Origin: Planctomycetota bacterium
Lineage (GTDB): Bacteria > Planctomycetota > B15-G4
Reading direction: 5' to 3'
Length of the DNA stretch: 64,000 bases
NCBI GenBank assembly: GCA_029259715.1
Contig: JAJDEP010000016.1
Span: forward strand, 62,001-126,000
In this document: positions 42,949 to 52,344 of the stretch, piece by piece
Numbering within the stretch: position 1 is the first letter of the stretch
Layout: every line of letters starts with the position of its first letter
Position numbers and translations under genes: made by a program
Notes under the pieces: model-generated
What the model was told of the DNA's origin: nothing
Databases searched by the model: none
What the model saw: only the letters and a program-made list of their open reading frames with translations

Positions 42949-44498
42949 GATCGATCCGCCGCCACCTGACGCTGTCGCTGCTGGTCGCCGTGTTGGTGGC
43001 GATGGCCACGTCCGGGGGCATCCTGCATGCAAGGGTCTCGACGGCGCTCGAGGACCAGTTCGACGCGGCCCTGTCGGCCCGGGTGCGGGCGCTCGGCTCG
43101 TTGTTGGAGCGCGAGGGCAAGTACGTCGAGTTCAACTACAACGACGGTGTCATGCCCCAGTACGAGCCGGGGCCGGAGGCCGAGTTCTTCACCCTGTGGT
43201 TGTCGAACGGCGTCGAGGCGCTGCGCTCGGCCAGCCTCGGTGAGGCCGCGTTGCCGCGGCGCTCAGGGACGGTGGACGCGCCCGTCTTCTGGGACCTCGC
43301 CCTGGCGGACGGTCGCGCCGGGCGGGCGGTGGGCATCGACTTCTCCATCGCCGCGACGGCCTTCGATGACGACGACGATGACGACGAGGGGCCCGATGAC
43401 GACGAGATCCTCGTCGACGACGGCGAGGCGCCGTCCGCCGGGACCGCGGGCGCTGACGGGAGCGCGGCGCCCGAGCCCTTCATGACCATCGTCGTCGCGG
43501 TGTCGCGCCAACCGCTCGACGAGAGCCTGGCCGCGCTCATGGGCGGGCTCGGGTTCGCCGCCCTGGCGGCGCTGGGCCTCGTGTTGTGGGGCGGGAGCAT
43601 GGCCGTGGGGCGGGGCTTGAAGCCCATCGACCAGCTCTCGGCGCAGGTCAGTGAGATCAAGGCGTCGACCCTGTCCCGTCGGGTGGAGAGCATGGGCGTG
43701 CCGCGCGAACTCTCACCGTTCGCCGAGAAGCTCAACGAGCTGCTGGGGCGGCTGGAGCTGTCCTTCGACAAGGAGCGCCGGATGACGGCGGCCATGGCCC
43801 ATGAGCTGCGCACGCCCATCGCCGAGTTGCGGTCGGCGTCCGACGTGGCCCAGCGCTGGCCCGACGACCAGGCGCTCACCGACGACGTCGTCTCGGCCGC
43901 GAGCGAGGTGGCCCTGCGCATGTCCGCGACGGTGGATGCCGTCATGCGCTACTGCCGCATCGAGGCCGGCCAGGACCGCCCCGAGATCGAGCACTTCGGA
44001 CTGCGCGCGCTCATCGACGACATCTGGCGGCCGCTGGCGACGCGCGCCTCGGATCGCGGCCTGACGCTCAAGAACGAGATCGACACGGGGGTCTTCCTCG
44101 ACACCGACCGAGGACTGCTCGCCATCGTGTTCCGCAACCTGCTCGGCAACGCCGTGAGCTTCGCGGATGCGGGCAAGGTGCGCATCTGGTCGGCCGACCG
44201 CGGACTCGCCCTGCGGGTGTACGTGAGCAATGCCACCGATGAGCTGCAGCCCGAGGACGTCGATTGCCTCGCCGAACCGTTCTGGCGCAAGGAAGCGGCC
44301 CGCACCGACGCCGAGCACAGCGGGCTGGGGCTGGCCCTGGTGGCCTCGGTGACCGAGATCCTCGGCGGTTTCACGACCTTCAACCTGGTCGGTGGGGAGC
44401 TGGTGGTCGAGATCGAGATTCCCCACAGCCTGACGCCGACCGCCGCTCCACGACCGTCTCGGGTGGCCGTCCCGAGCCGACGCGCGGGCACCGGGTAG
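42945..44498 (+). CDS. Membrane sensor histidine kinase with an acidic sensor loop
   Basis: 517 residues, TTG start overlapping the regulator stop. TM1 (TLSLLVAVLVAMATSGGIL), periplasmic domain 30-195, TM2 (AALMGGLGFAALAALGLVLWGG), HAMP, HisKA with the phospho-His in AMAHELRTPIAELRSA, and HATPase with RNLLGNAVSF (N box) and SGLGLALV (G2 box). The sensor loop contains a run rich in Asp and Glu (43364-43428: seven Asp then EGPDDDE), reminiscent of the cation-binding acidic cluster of PhoQ-type sensors. Partner of the regulator immediately upstream. Confidence 0.93.
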   Translation: MRSIRRHLTLSLLVAVLVAMATSGGILHARVSTALEDQFDAALSARVRALGSLLEREGKYVEFNYNDGVMPQYEPGPEAEFFTLWLSNGVEALRSASLGEAALPRRSGTVDAPVFWDLALADGRAGRAVGIDFSIAATAFDDDDDDDEGPDDDEILVDDGEAPSAGTAGADGSAAPEPFMTIVVAVSRQPLDESLAALMGGLGFAALAALGLVLWGGSMAVGRGLKPIDQLSAQVSEIKASTLSRRVESMGVPRELSPFAEKLNELLGRLELSFDKERRMTAAMAHELRTPIAELRSASDVAQRWPDDQALTDDVVSAASEVALRMSATVDAVMRYCRIEAGQDRPEIEHFGLRALIDDIWRPLATRASDRGLTLKNEIDTGVFLDTDRGLLAIVFRNLLGNAVSFADAGKVRIWSADRGLALRVYVSNATDELQPEDVDCLAEPFWRKEAARTDAEHSGLGLALVASVTEILGGFTTFNLVGGELVVEIEIPHSLTPTAAPRPSRVAVPSRRAGTG

Positions 44499-44642
44499 CA
44501 TCATGCTCTCGTAACGTCCGCCCGGAGCAACGCGGCTAACTTGGGCTCGGCCCTCGATCGGCCGCCGAATCCGGTGCCCATCGACCTGTTTGCGATGGGA
44601 GGCGGACGAGTGGGAATCGGAATCGCTGCTGGAGAACAACGG

Positions 44643-45455
44643 ATGCTGAAGTTCATCGGATCGTCCCTCGCCGTGTTGGTGCTCTGCGGGGCGGGGCCTC
44701 GCGAAACCCGCCCGGTCGGTCCTGCGGAAGTCCTGCAGTTCAGCAACCCCCTGCAGATCACGAACGCCTTCGCGGTGTTCGACCCGGACACCATGTCCGT
44801 CCATCACGGGCGCGATGAGGGCCGCTCCACCATCGACGTCATGCTGCAACTCGAGGAGATCCGCATCTTCGATGTGGGCCAGCAGCGGGTCGAGACGCGC
44901 GTACTCGAGCACCGGGAATTCGTCGGCGGCGTGCTCGTCGAGGTCACCAAGACCTACCTCGCCCAGGACGACGCGGGCAACGTCCGCGCTTTCGGAGAGG
45001 TGTCGGTCAACTACGCGGACGGCTCGCCGATCGGCGTCGAGCAGGACAGTTGGTTGGTGGGCGGCGCGGGGCCCGCCGACGAGCTTGGCCCCATCAACGT
45101 CAGCGAGACCCCGGTCATGTACATGCCGGCGGAACCGAAGCTCGGCGACGTGTTCTTCCTCGAGAACCACGAGGGCGGATCCGAGCAGATCAAGGTCGTG
45201 GCGGTGGGGCTGAAGGTCACCACGCCCGCCGGGAACTTCTCCCAGGCGATCCTCATCGAGGAGTCGCACCCCGGGCAGCAGCCCGGTGGCGGCGGTGAAG
45301 GCGGCGCGGCGGAAGAGCCCGAGCGCCCCGAGTACCGCTGGCTCGTTCCCGGCGTCGGCATGGTCAAGGAGCTGTCGGGCAACCACCGCAGCGTGCTCAT
45401 CGCGCTGTCGGCTCCGGCCGTCGAGTTCGAGGGGGCCCAGGCGCCGCCTCGCTGA
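44643..45455 (+). CDS. Secreted protein of unknown function
   Basis: 270 residues. Signal (MLKFIGSSLAVLVLCGAGP); ATG 44643 preceded by GGAGAACAAC. The mature protein is mostly beta: VLQFSNPLQITNAFAVFDPDTMSVHHGRDE, and repeated strands ending in a Gly/Glu-rich loop (QQPGGGGEGGAAEE) and RWLVPGVGMVKELSG. It resembles secreted proteins with two lipocalin-like or DUF3108-like halves, but I do not recognise a family. It lies 144 bases after the histidine kinase, in the same direction. Confidence 0.6.
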   Translation: MLKFIGSSLAVLVLCGAGPRETRPVGPAEVLQFSNPLQITNAFAVFDPDTMSVHHGRDEGRSTIDVMLQLEEIRIFDVGQQRVETRVLEHREFVGGVLVEVTKTYLAQDDAGNVRAFGEVSVNYADGSPIGVEQDSWLVGGAGPADELGPINVSETPVMYMPAEPKLGDVFFLENHEGGSEQIKVVAVGLKVTTPAGNFSQAILIEESHPGQQPGGGGEGGAAEEPERPEYRWLVPGVGMVKELSGNHRSVLIALSAPAVEFEGAQAPPR

Positions 45456-45483
45456 CCGCCCGTGCGCGGGTTCGGCGGGCGCC

Positions 45484-46314
45484 TCAGGCGCGCGGCTCGT
45501 CCGGCGCTTGGGTGAGCAGGTCGGACAGCTCGTGCTGCTCGGACAGAAACCCGGTGATGGTCACGCCGGCGAGGCGGCGGAACTCCCGCGCCATGTGGGC
45601 CTGGTCGGCGTAGCCGGCGTGCATGGCGAGGAGGGCCAGAGGCGGCGGGGTGCCGTCCTGCAGGGTCTGCACGACGCGCTGGAAGCGCTTGATGCGGCTG
45701 AACGACTTGGGCGTGAGGCCGACCCCTGAGCGGAAGTGTCGCTGCAGGCGACGGCGGCTCCACTGCAGCCGCCGGGCGATCTCCTCGACAGGGAGGCCGC
45801 CGTCACCGGCCTCGATCCAACCCAGCGAGGCCGCCAGCGCCGGATGCACGCCCGCCCGATCGGGCAGCATCGACTGCAGGGCGTCGCACAACACGTCCGC
45901 GCGGCCGCGGTCGTCGCGGGCCGCGTGGATGCGCTCCTGGAGGCGGGCGGCGGCCGAGCCCCAGAGTTCGTCGAGGGGCGCCACGCGGCCGGTGAGCTCG
46001 TCGAGGGAGTGCAGCACGAAGGGACGCGCGGCCCACGGGTGCAGGCGCGCGCCGATCATGCCGACAGCGCCCGTGGAGCGGATCAGCATGGCCGCTTCGA
46101 TCTGTCCCGCGACGACGGCACCGGGTTGGGTCCGATCGACGTCGTCGATGCGCTGCGTGAAGGCGTCGCCGTAGTGCACGATGAGCTCGACGCATCCATC
46201 GGGGAGCACCCGTTCGACGCGTCCGGGACCGCGGGCGTCGGCGTCCTCGAGGATCCACAGGCAGCGGACGTACGGGCGCAGCCGTTCCGGCGCATCGAAC
46301 TCGCGGTAACGCAT
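45484..46314 (-). CDS. AraC-family transcriptional regulator
   Basis: 276 residues. The N-terminal half (RYREFDAPERLRPYVRCLWILED, LPDGCVELIVHYGD, GQIEAAMLIRSTGAVGMIGARLHPWAA) matches the DUF6597-type sensing domain found in many AraC regulators. The C-terminal HTH_18 domain (about 175-265) has VEEIARRLQWSRRRLQRHF and AMHAGYADQAHMAREFRRLAG. Start 46314 (ATG). The genes it controls are not evident; the two leftward genes upstream are candidates. Confidence 0.9.
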   Translation of the reverse strand: MRYREFDAPERLRPYVRCLWILEDADARGPGRVERVLPDGCVELIVHYGDAFTQRIDDVDRTQPGAVVAGQIEAAMLIRSTGAVGMIGARLHPWAARPFVLHSLDELTGRVAPLDELWGSAAARLQERIHAARDDRGRADVLCDALQSMLPDRAGVHPALAASLGWIEAGDGGLPVEEIARRLQWSRRRLQRHFRSGVGLTPKSFSRIKRFQRVVQTLQDGTPPPLALLAMHAGYADQAHMAREFRRLAGVTITGFLSEQHELSDLLTQAPDEPRA

Positions 46315-46363
46315 CGCGCCATGATAACGCGATTCCCGCGAGGGGGCAGGCCGCGCGATGGGG

Positions 46364-46957
46364 TCAGCGGATGCGGGGCTGCATGTCCAGCCGCATCTCC
46401 ACGGTCTGGCCGCCCATCTCGCCGGACAGCTCGATGACCAGGGCATCGTCGGCCGTGCGGTGGTACACGAAGCGGCGCGGGAAGTCGTGGTCGGGGTTCT
46501 CGAACACGGCGCGTCGGCGCTCCTCGCTGTAGGCGGTCAGGGTGAACTCGACGCTGGCGCGGCCGCTGGGATAGGGGCGCATGCGCACGGCGCCGTCGCG
46601 TTCGTAGAAGTGCTCGTAATCGAAAGTCACGACCTGGCCCTTGCGCAGCTCCTTGGAGGCGCTGAGCAGGTGGTCACCGGAGGGCGAGCCGTAGACGGCC
46701 TCCCAGCGGCTCGCTCCGGCGGCTGTGTCCGCGGTGATCCAATCACCGGAGAGCCAGTCGATGTCGCGCACCTGCACGTCGAGCGGCAAGCGGTCGACCT
46801 GGACGACGGGCAGGTCGTCCTGAGGAGTTTCCTGAGCCGGGGCGGGCGCGCCCGGGCGCGTGGGCAGCGCGAGGGTGGCCGACACGACGGCGAGGCAGGC
46901 GACGGTGCGGGCGACGGAGCGGACGGACGGACGGCGGAACAGGCAGGCGGTGGCCAT
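46364..46957 (-). CDS. Secreted DUF6265-like protein
   Basis: 197 residues with a signal peptide after an arginine-rich n-region (SVARTVACLAVVSATLALPT). The mature part shows the DUF6265 layout: IDWLSGDWITAD, WEAVYGSPSGDHLLSASKEL, VTFDYEHFYERDG and AVFENPDHDFPRRFVYHR. Lipocalin-like beta barrel; function unknown. ATG 46955-46957 with GAGGAG eight bases upstream decides the start. About 50 bases from the AraC gene. Confidence 0.75.
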   Translation of the reverse strand: MATACLFRRPSVRSVARTVACLAVVSATLALPTRPGAPAPAQETPQDDLPVVQVDRLPLDVQVRDIDWLSGDWITADTAAGASRWEAVYGSPSGDHLLSASKELRKGQVVTFDYEHFYERDGAVRMRPYPSGRASVEFTLTAYSEERRRAVFENPDHDFPRRFVYHRTADDALVIELSGEMGGQTVEMRLDMQPRIR

Positions 46958-47093
46958 GGCGACTCCTCGGAACGTGCGCGCGGGACGGAGCGTCACCGCG
47001 TTCGTGGGCCGAGGATGACCCGCTGCCCGAGAGGCGTCTTGAACGAATGCGACACCCGGGGCCAGGGGCCCGGCGTGCGTCCGCGCGGCCCGC

Positions 47094-47690
47094 CTACTCG
47101 CGCTGGGCCTCCACCACGAAGGACACCTTGATCTTCTCCCAGTGCAGGTAGGCCGTGGCGGTGTACTCGCCGGGTTCGTCGAAGCCGTAGGTCAGCCACT
47201 CGGCGTGGGGGGCCGCCTGCGGTTCGACGTCCACCCGCAGGGCGTCCTTGGACTCGTCGTAGCGGAAGCTGCCCCACTGGTTGGTGTCGCGCTGGAAGAT
47301 GACCGTCCACTTGTCGTCGCGCGGGATCATGAACAGCGCGTACATGCCGGCACCGAGCCGCTTGCCCTCGACGCGCACGTCGTCGGTGAACTCGATGGTG
47401 GTGACCTCGTTCGCACCGGCGCGCCACGGGCGCGGCTCACCGTTGCGCGGCACGATCAGGTCGATCATGGGGTTGTCGTGTTCGGCATGCCAGATGTCGC
47501 GCCCCTTCACGGCGGGGCGGTGGTAGGCGATGCGCACCCAGCCGTCGACGCCGAGCATCTGCGAGACCATGGCGCCCTGACTGGCGTCGGGGGCCTGCTT
47601 CTCCCGCGACCAGGGGGACTTGATGTCGGCGGCGACGGGCAGCAGGGCCAGGGCGGCCAGCAGGCCGGTGACGGTGGCGAGGCGATTCAT
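47094..47690 (-). CDS. Secreted DUF2911 protein
   Basis: 198 residues; signal peptide (VTGLLAALALLPVAA). DUF2911 landmarks: VRIAYHRPAVKGRDIW, PWRAGANEVTTIEFTDDVRVEGKRLGAGMYALFMIPRDDKWTVIF given here in pieces (RAGANEVTTIEF, GKRLGAGMYALF, DKWTVIFQRD), and QWGSFRYDESKDALRV. Very common in Bacteroidota and planctomycetes; function unknown. ATG with GAGAGAGTCC upstream. Confidence 0.85.
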   Translation of the reverse strand: MNRLATVTGLLAALALLPVAADIKSPWSREKQAPDASQGAMVSQMLGVDGWVRIAYHRPAVKGRDIWHAEHDNPMIDLIVPRNGEPRPWRAGANEVTTIEFTDDVRVEGKRLGAGMYALFMIPRDDKWTVIFQRDTNQWGSFRYDESKDALRVDVEPQAAPHAEWLTYGFDEPGEYTATAYLHWEKIKVSFVVEAQRE

Positions 47691-47903
47691 GGACTCTCTC
47701 TCGTGCGGGATGGCGGCGTGCGCCGGCAGGCGGGGCTCGCAGGAATGACGTCCAGCCTAGATGTGTCGCCCCTCGCGGGTCCATCGACGAAAGCGTGACC
47801 GAGGGGAGCGCCGAGGCAGGCTCTCCCGTGGACGGTCCGTTTCCCACGGCGAAAGGCAGTTCCTACCCTGAGCGACGACTCCCGCGCCCCCAAGGTTCCC
47901 AGC

Positions 47904-49391
47904 ATGCGCATCCCGCTCGTCACCGCCGTCCTGGCTCTCATCCTCCTGGGTTTCTCGCCCGCACCGCAGGATCGAGGCGCGCCGAAACCGGACGACGCGA
48001 CGCCGGCCGCGACGCAGGCCGAGGTGCTGGCCGAGGTGGCGGCCGAGGTGGCGCCGACCGGCGTGATCGTGACGACGGAAGGGCTCGCCGACGGTTACGT
48101 GCTCTTCTCACCGCTCACCTCGGGGACGACGTATCTCATCGATCGGGCCGGCGCCGTGGTGCACACCTGGGAGACCGATCGCTCGCCCGGCGCGTCCGTC
48201 TATCTGCTCGACGACGGCTCGTTGCTGCGGCCGGCCCGCGAGCACGAGCTGCCCCGCTTCACCGGCGGGGGCCAGGGCGGGCGCATCCAACGCTTCGGCT
48301 GGGACGGCGAGCTGGTCTGGGAGTACGAGCTGGCGGACGAGCGCATGCTGCAGCACCACGACGTGGAGTGGATGCCCAACGGCAACGTGCTCGTCATCGC
48401 GTGGGAGGGCAAGTCGCGCGAGCAGGCGCTGTACGCTGGGCGTCGCCCCGACCGCATCGCGGACGGCGGGATCTGGCCCGACGTCGTGCTCGAGATCGAG
48501 CCGACGCTGCCGGCCGGCGGCAAGATCGTGTGGGAGTGGCACACGTGGGACCACCGGGTGCAGGACACCAACCGGCGCTTCGACCACTACGGCCAGCCGT
48601 CCGAGAACATCGGCCGCATCGACATCAACGGCGACGCCGAGCCCGAGCCCTACAGCGCCGAGGAGCTGCAGCAGCTGCGCGCCATGGGTTACGTCGGCGG
48701 CAACAGCAGCGACGACCCGCCGGACCCCCGGCCCGACTGGCTGCACACCAACTCCATCGCCTACGACGCCGCGTCCGACCGGATCCTGCTGAGCACGCCG
48801 CGCTTCAACGAGGTCTGGATGATCGACCACTCGACCACCAGCGCCGAAGCGGCCGGATCACGCGGTGGGCGCAGCGGGAAGGGCGGCGATCTGCTCTGGC
48901 GCTGGGGCAACCCGCGCACCCACGGCCGCGGGACCGTCGCCGACCAGCAGCTGTTCGGGCAGCACGATGCCCGCTGGACGCGGGGGCCGGCCGATGGCGG
49001 GGACGCCGCACGCGTGCTCATCTTCGACAACGGCAGCAAGCGCCCCGAGGGCAAGTTCTCGCGCGTGCTCGAGGTGGCCCCCGGCACCGACGAGCCTGTC
49101 TGGTCGTACGTCGCGCCCGAACCCGGCGACTTCTACTCGGCGTTCATCTCCGGCGCGCACCCCATGGCGAACGGACACGTGTTCGTCTGCGCCGGCGCCA
49201 CGGGCCGCTTCTTCGAGGTGACGCGGGGAGGCGAGATCGTCTGGGAATACCGCAACCCCTACGTGGGCGACATCCGCACCACCGACGGGAAGATGCCCCA
49301 GCCGGGCCTCGAACAGTTCCCCAAGGCCGTGTTTCGCGCCACCTTCATCCCCGCGGATCACCCGGGGTTGGCCGCGCTCACTTCCGGGTGA
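47904..49391 (+). CDS. Secreted arylsulfotransferase-like (ASST) beta-propeller protein
   Basis: 495 residues with a signal peptide (PLVTAVLALILLGFSPA). Beta-propeller pattern with AGAVVHTWETDRSPGAS, VWEYELADERMLQHHDVEWMPNGNVLVIAWE, VLEIEPTLPAGGKIVWEWHTWDH, LHTNSIAYDAASDRILLSTPRFNEVWMIDHST and HPMANGHVFVCAGATGRFFEV; these fit the arylsulfate sulfotransferase family that moves sulfate between phenols. The catalytic His cannot be assigned with certainty. Its 3' end overlaps the convergent CRTAC1 gene by 14 bases. Confidence 0.75.
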   Translation: MRIPLVTAVLALILLGFSPAPQDRGAPKPDDATPAATQAEVLAEVAAEVAPTGVIVTTEGLADGYVLFSPLTSGTTYLIDRAGAVVHTWETDRSPGASVYLLDDGSLLRPAREHELPRFTGGGQGGRIQRFGWDGELVWEYELADERMLQHHDVEWMPNGNVLVIAWEGKSREQALYAGRRPDRIADGGIWPDVVLEIEPTLPAGGKIVWEWHTWDHRVQDTNRRFDHYGQPSENIGRIDINGDAEPEPYSAEELQQLRAMGYVGGNSSDDPPDPRPDWLHTNSIAYDAASDRILLSTPRFNEVWMIDHSTTSAEAAGSRGGRSGKGGDLLWRWGNPRTHGRGTVADQQLFGQHDARWTRGPADGGDAARVLIFDNGSKRPEGKFSRVLEVAPGTDEPVWSYVAPEPGDFYSAFISGAHPMANGHVFVCAGATGRFFEVTRGGEIVWEYRNPYVGDIRTTDGKMPQPGLEQFPKAVFRATFIPADHPGLAALTSG

Positions 49392-51198
49392 TGACCAGGC
49401 GCTGACCCGTGGCCACGGCCTCGAGCTCTTGCTCGAAGCCGTCGGGCCAGCGGACCTGCAGGCCCACCGTGTCGTGTCCGGGCGGTACGCCGAAGTGGGC
49501 AAAGGTCCCGGATGCGGAGGCATAGCCGCCGCCGCTGTAGATCCAGCGCAACGCCCGGTGATGGCCGGCGTGAAGACGGACGCGTGCGCCGAGGCCGCGA
49601 GGATTGCCGCTCCCCGGGCGCGTGTCCTGCAGTTCGACGATGAGCCAGCCGCCGACCTTCTCCGAGTCGTTGCGCAGCACCCGCACCGGGCCGTTGAGCT
49701 CGGAAATCACCACGTCGATGTCGCCGTCGCCGTCGAGGTCGCCGAAGGCCGTGCCGCGATCGGCGTGGGGCTCGTCCAGCCAGTCGCCGGACTGCGCCGG
49801 CCGGGCCCGGTGGAAGCGGTCGCCGTCGCGCACGAACAGCAGCGGCCGCTGCCGGTACTCCGAGTCGAGCGCCCGGGTGGTGGCTTGCGGGAAGACGTGC
49901 CCGTTCACCACGAGCAGGTCCTCGTCGGCGTCGTGGTCGAAGTCGTAGAACATCGCCGACCAGCCCAGTGACGTGCGGCTCACGCTCCCCAGGCCGAACC
50001 ACTCGGTGCGGTCGGCGAACAACGCGCCGTCGAGGTTCACGTGCAGGGTGTTGGTGTCGCTGGAGAAGTTGGTGCTGAAGAGGTCGGGGTGGCCGTTGCC
50101 GTCGACGTCCGCGACGGTGATGCCCATGGTCGCCTGGTCGCGGCCCATGCCGCTCAGGGCCACCGCCGAGACCATGGCCCGGTCGACGTAGTGCCGCTCC
50201 GCTGCGGCCCCGGCGTTCGCGGCGTCGACGTCCGTCTCGTCGGTGCCTGCGGTGTCGGTGCCCGTTGCAGCGGCCGCGTCGTCCGACGGGTCGGCATCGA
50301 AGAGGAAGTTCTCCTCCGAGTCGTTGCCCACGAAGACCTCGTTGCGACCGTCGTCGTCGAGGTCGAGGATCACCACGCCCAGCCCGTAGCTCGGCCGGGG
50401 CCCCGAGAATCCCCAGGTCACCGAGGCGTTCACGAAGGTGCCATCCCCGCGATTGCGATAGACAATGTCCGGCTGAGCCAGCATGCCCTCGGGTCCGCGG
50501 GGCACGGGCACGCCCTTGAACAAGGTGTAGGGCGGGTCCTCGTCGAGCGGGTGGTGGAAGTAGTTGGCGAGGTACAGGTCGAGGTCGCCGTCGCCGTCGA
50601 GATCGCCGAAGGCCGCGGCGGCACCCCAGCGATCGTCACCGACACCGGCGGCCGCGGTCACGTCGACGAAGCCGCCGTTCCCTGTGTTGCGCAGCAGGGC
50701 GTTGGCCCCGAAGGCGGGGATGTAGAGGTCGTCCCAGCCGTCGCCGTCGATGTCGCCCACGGCCACCGCCATGCCCCAGCCGCTCCAGGTCAGTCCGGCG
50801 GCCTCGGTCACGTCGGCGAAGCGCAGGCCGCCGAGGTTCTCGAACAGGCGGCAGCCGGCGCCGGCGGTGGGAGCGTCGAGGGTGGCGCCGTTGGGCACGA
50901 AGACGTCGAGGTCTCCGTCGCGGTCGTAGTCGATCAAGCCGATGCCGGCGCCCATGGACTCGATCAGTTGCTGCGCCGGCTGACGGCCCGAGACGATGGT
51001 GAGATCGAGGCCCGTCTCCGCCGTCACGTCGGTGAAGCGCGGCATGCCTGACGACGCCGATCGGCCGCCGGCAGCGTCGGGCTGCGGCGCGGCCGCCGTC
51101 CCGGGTGAGTCGCCGCAGGCCGCCAGGACGGCGCAACCGAGGAGCCCGGGCAGCAGGACGCGGAGCATGAGACGGTGGCGTCGCGAGGCGCGGTTCAT
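49378..51198 (-). CDS. CRTAC1-family lipoprotein (FG-GAP repeats + ASPIC/UnbV)
   Basis: 606 residues. Lipoprotein signal (LLGCAVLAAC). FG-GAP/VCBS repeats with Ca-binding DxDxDGxxD loops: IDYDRDGDLDVF, GDIDGDGWDDLYIP, GDLDGDGDLDLYLANY, DLDDDGRNEVFVGN, DVDGNGHPDLFS, DFDHDADEDLLVVNGH, DLDGDGDIDVVISE. The C-terminal ASPIC/UnbV region is about residues 520-600 (NPRGLGARVRLHAG, SASGTFAHFGVPPGHD). Integrin-like propeller; function unknown in bacteria. The TPR lipoprotein gene 13 bases upstream is a probable partner. Confidence 0.9.
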   Translation of the reverse strand: MNRASRRHRLMLRVLLPGLLGCAVLAACGDSPGTAAAPQPDAAGGRSASSGMPRFTDVTAETGLDLTIVSGRQPAQQLIESMGAGIGLIDYDRDGDLDVFVPNGATLDAPTAGAGCRLFENLGGLRFADVTEAAGLTWSGWGMAVAVGDIDGDGWDDLYIPAFGANALLRNTGNGGFVDVTAAAGVGDDRWGAAAAFGDLDGDGDLDLYLANYFHHPLDEDPPYTLFKGVPVPRGPEGMLAQPDIVYRNRGDGTFVNASVTWGFSGPRPSYGLGVVILDLDDDGRNEVFVGNDSEENFLFDADPSDDAAAATGTDTAGTDETDVDAANAGAAAERHYVDRAMVSAVALSGMGRDQATMGITVADVDGNGHPDLFSTNFSSDTNTLHVNLDGALFADRTEWFGLGSVSRTSLGWSAMFYDFDHDADEDLLVVNGHVFPQATTRALDSEYRQRPLLFVRDGDRFHRARPAQSGDWLDEPHADRGTAFGDLDGDGDIDVVISELNGPVRVLRNDSEKVGGWLIVELQDTRPGSGNPRGLGARVRLHAGHHRALRWIYSGGGYASASGTFAHFGVPPGHDTVGLQVRWPDGFEQELEAVATGQRLVITRK

Positions 51199-51211
51199 GC
51201 GGCGGACGTGC

Positions 51212-52078
51212 TCATGGGTCGGAGGACTTCGGCGCCGTCTCGTCGATGGTGGACTCCTCGGCGGCGCGCAGCAGGGTCCGCCCTTGTTCGTGCCGGTCGA
51301 GGCGGATGTAGGCGTGGCCGAGCTTGTACTGCACCTCCGACAGGCGCCGCCAGCCGTCGGCGGCCATCGACAAGGCTTCCTCGTAGTGGCTCACCGCGGC
51401 GTCCACGGCGTCGAGCCTCAGGTGCAGGTCGCCCAGCGCGAGCAGCCCGCGCGAGATCTGGTGCGGCGACCCGCGACCCGCCGCGCGGTCGGCGCGCAGG
51501 GCGGTCAAGGCGGCCTCGAGGCGGCGCCGGGCGTCGTCGAGTCGGCCCTGGTCGAGGCCCACGAGTCCCATCAGCAGCAGGGCCTCGCCGTCGTCGGGCC
51601 GCGCGGCGAGGTAGGTGGACAGCGCTTCGTGCGCGGCGGTCAGGTCGCCCAGGTAGTAGTGGCACGAACCGAGGTGCCGGAAGGTGCGCAGGAAGTCCGG
51701 CGCGAAGCGCGCGGCGCGGCGGTAGTTCTGGCAGGCGGCCTCGTAGTGCTCCTCCACCTCGTAGGTGAAGCCGAGCACGAACTCGGCGCGCCCGTCCTCG
51801 CCGCCGCGGCGCTTGAGCAGGTTGCGGGCGGTCTTGCGCGCCGGGACGGCCTCGCCGAAGAGGGCCTGCTCGTAGACCCGCTGCAGCACGGGCGGGAGCT
51901 GATCGGCGGCGGCGTCCACCACCGGCGCGGCTGGCGACGCTGCCTCGCCGCAGGCCGCCGGCAGGGTCAGCGCCACCGCGAGGGCCAGCAACAGGGCGGA
52001 GGGGTGCGATCCGGCCTGCCGTGCCCGTCCAGCGGTGGAGGGGCGGGGCATGGGCGAGCGGCCGATCATGGGCGCCAT
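51212..52078 (-). CDS. TPR-repeat lipoprotein
   Basis: 288 residues. Lipoprotein signal (LLLALAVALTLPAAC) after a basic n-region. Residues about 75-270 are TPR units (FVLGFTYEVEEHYEAACQNYRRAARFAPDF, LGSCHYYLGDLTAAHEALSTYLAARPDD, LGLDLHLR-like repeats given as GDLHLRLDAVDAAVSHYEEAL). A TPR lipoprotein followed by an ASPIC/UnbV protein is a recurrent pair in planctomycetes and acidobacteria, which suggests an extracytoplasmic complex. ATG 52076-52078 is used; a later ATG (at MPRPS) is possible. Confidence 0.8.
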   Translation of the reverse strand: MAPMIGRSPMPRPSTAGRARQAGSHPSALLLALAVALTLPAACGEAASPAAPVVDAAADQLPPVLQRVYEQALFGEAVPARKTARNLLKRRGGEDGRAEFVLGFTYEVEEHYEAACQNYRRAARFAPDFLRTFRHLGSCHYYLGDLTAAHEALSTYLAARPDDGEALLLMGLVGLDQGRLDDARRRLEAALTALRADRAAGRGSPHQISRGLLALGDLHLRLDAVDAAVSHYEEALSMAADGWRRLSEVQYKLGHAYIRLDRHEQGRTLLRAAEESTIDETAPKSSDP

Positions 52079-52152
52079 GGTAGCGGGGTTTCAGCTCGAG
52101 GTGCACGTCCGTCGATGAGTCTCACAGCGCCACCGTCCGGCGGGAGACCCCG

Positions 52153-52344
52153 ATGACCGATTCCAGCGACCAACGCATCACCGAACTCGAGTCGACCGTC
52201 GCGCTCCTCGAGGATCAGCTGGCGCTGGTGGAGCAGCGGCGCGTCCGCGGTCGCCGCATCCGCCTGATCATCTTCGTCGTGCTCGGCCTGTTGTACGCGG
52301 CGTACTTCCAGTCGATGTCGACGATGTCGTCGATGATCCGCTAG
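52153..52344 (+). CDS. Small coiled-coil/TM protein
   Basis: 63 residues. An N-terminal helix with heptads (ITELESTVALLEDQLALVEQ), a basic stretch (RRVRGRRIR) and one TM (LIIFVVLGLLYAAYFQ). Similar to SlyX-like coiled coils joined to a membrane anchor, but no family is assigned. Its stop overlaps that of the convergent glycosyltransferase by four bases. It is the only rightward gene between two leftward operons. Confidence 0.55.
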   Translation: MTDSSDQRITELESTVALLEDQLALVEQRRVRGRRIRLIIFVVLGLLYAAYFQSMSTMSSMIR

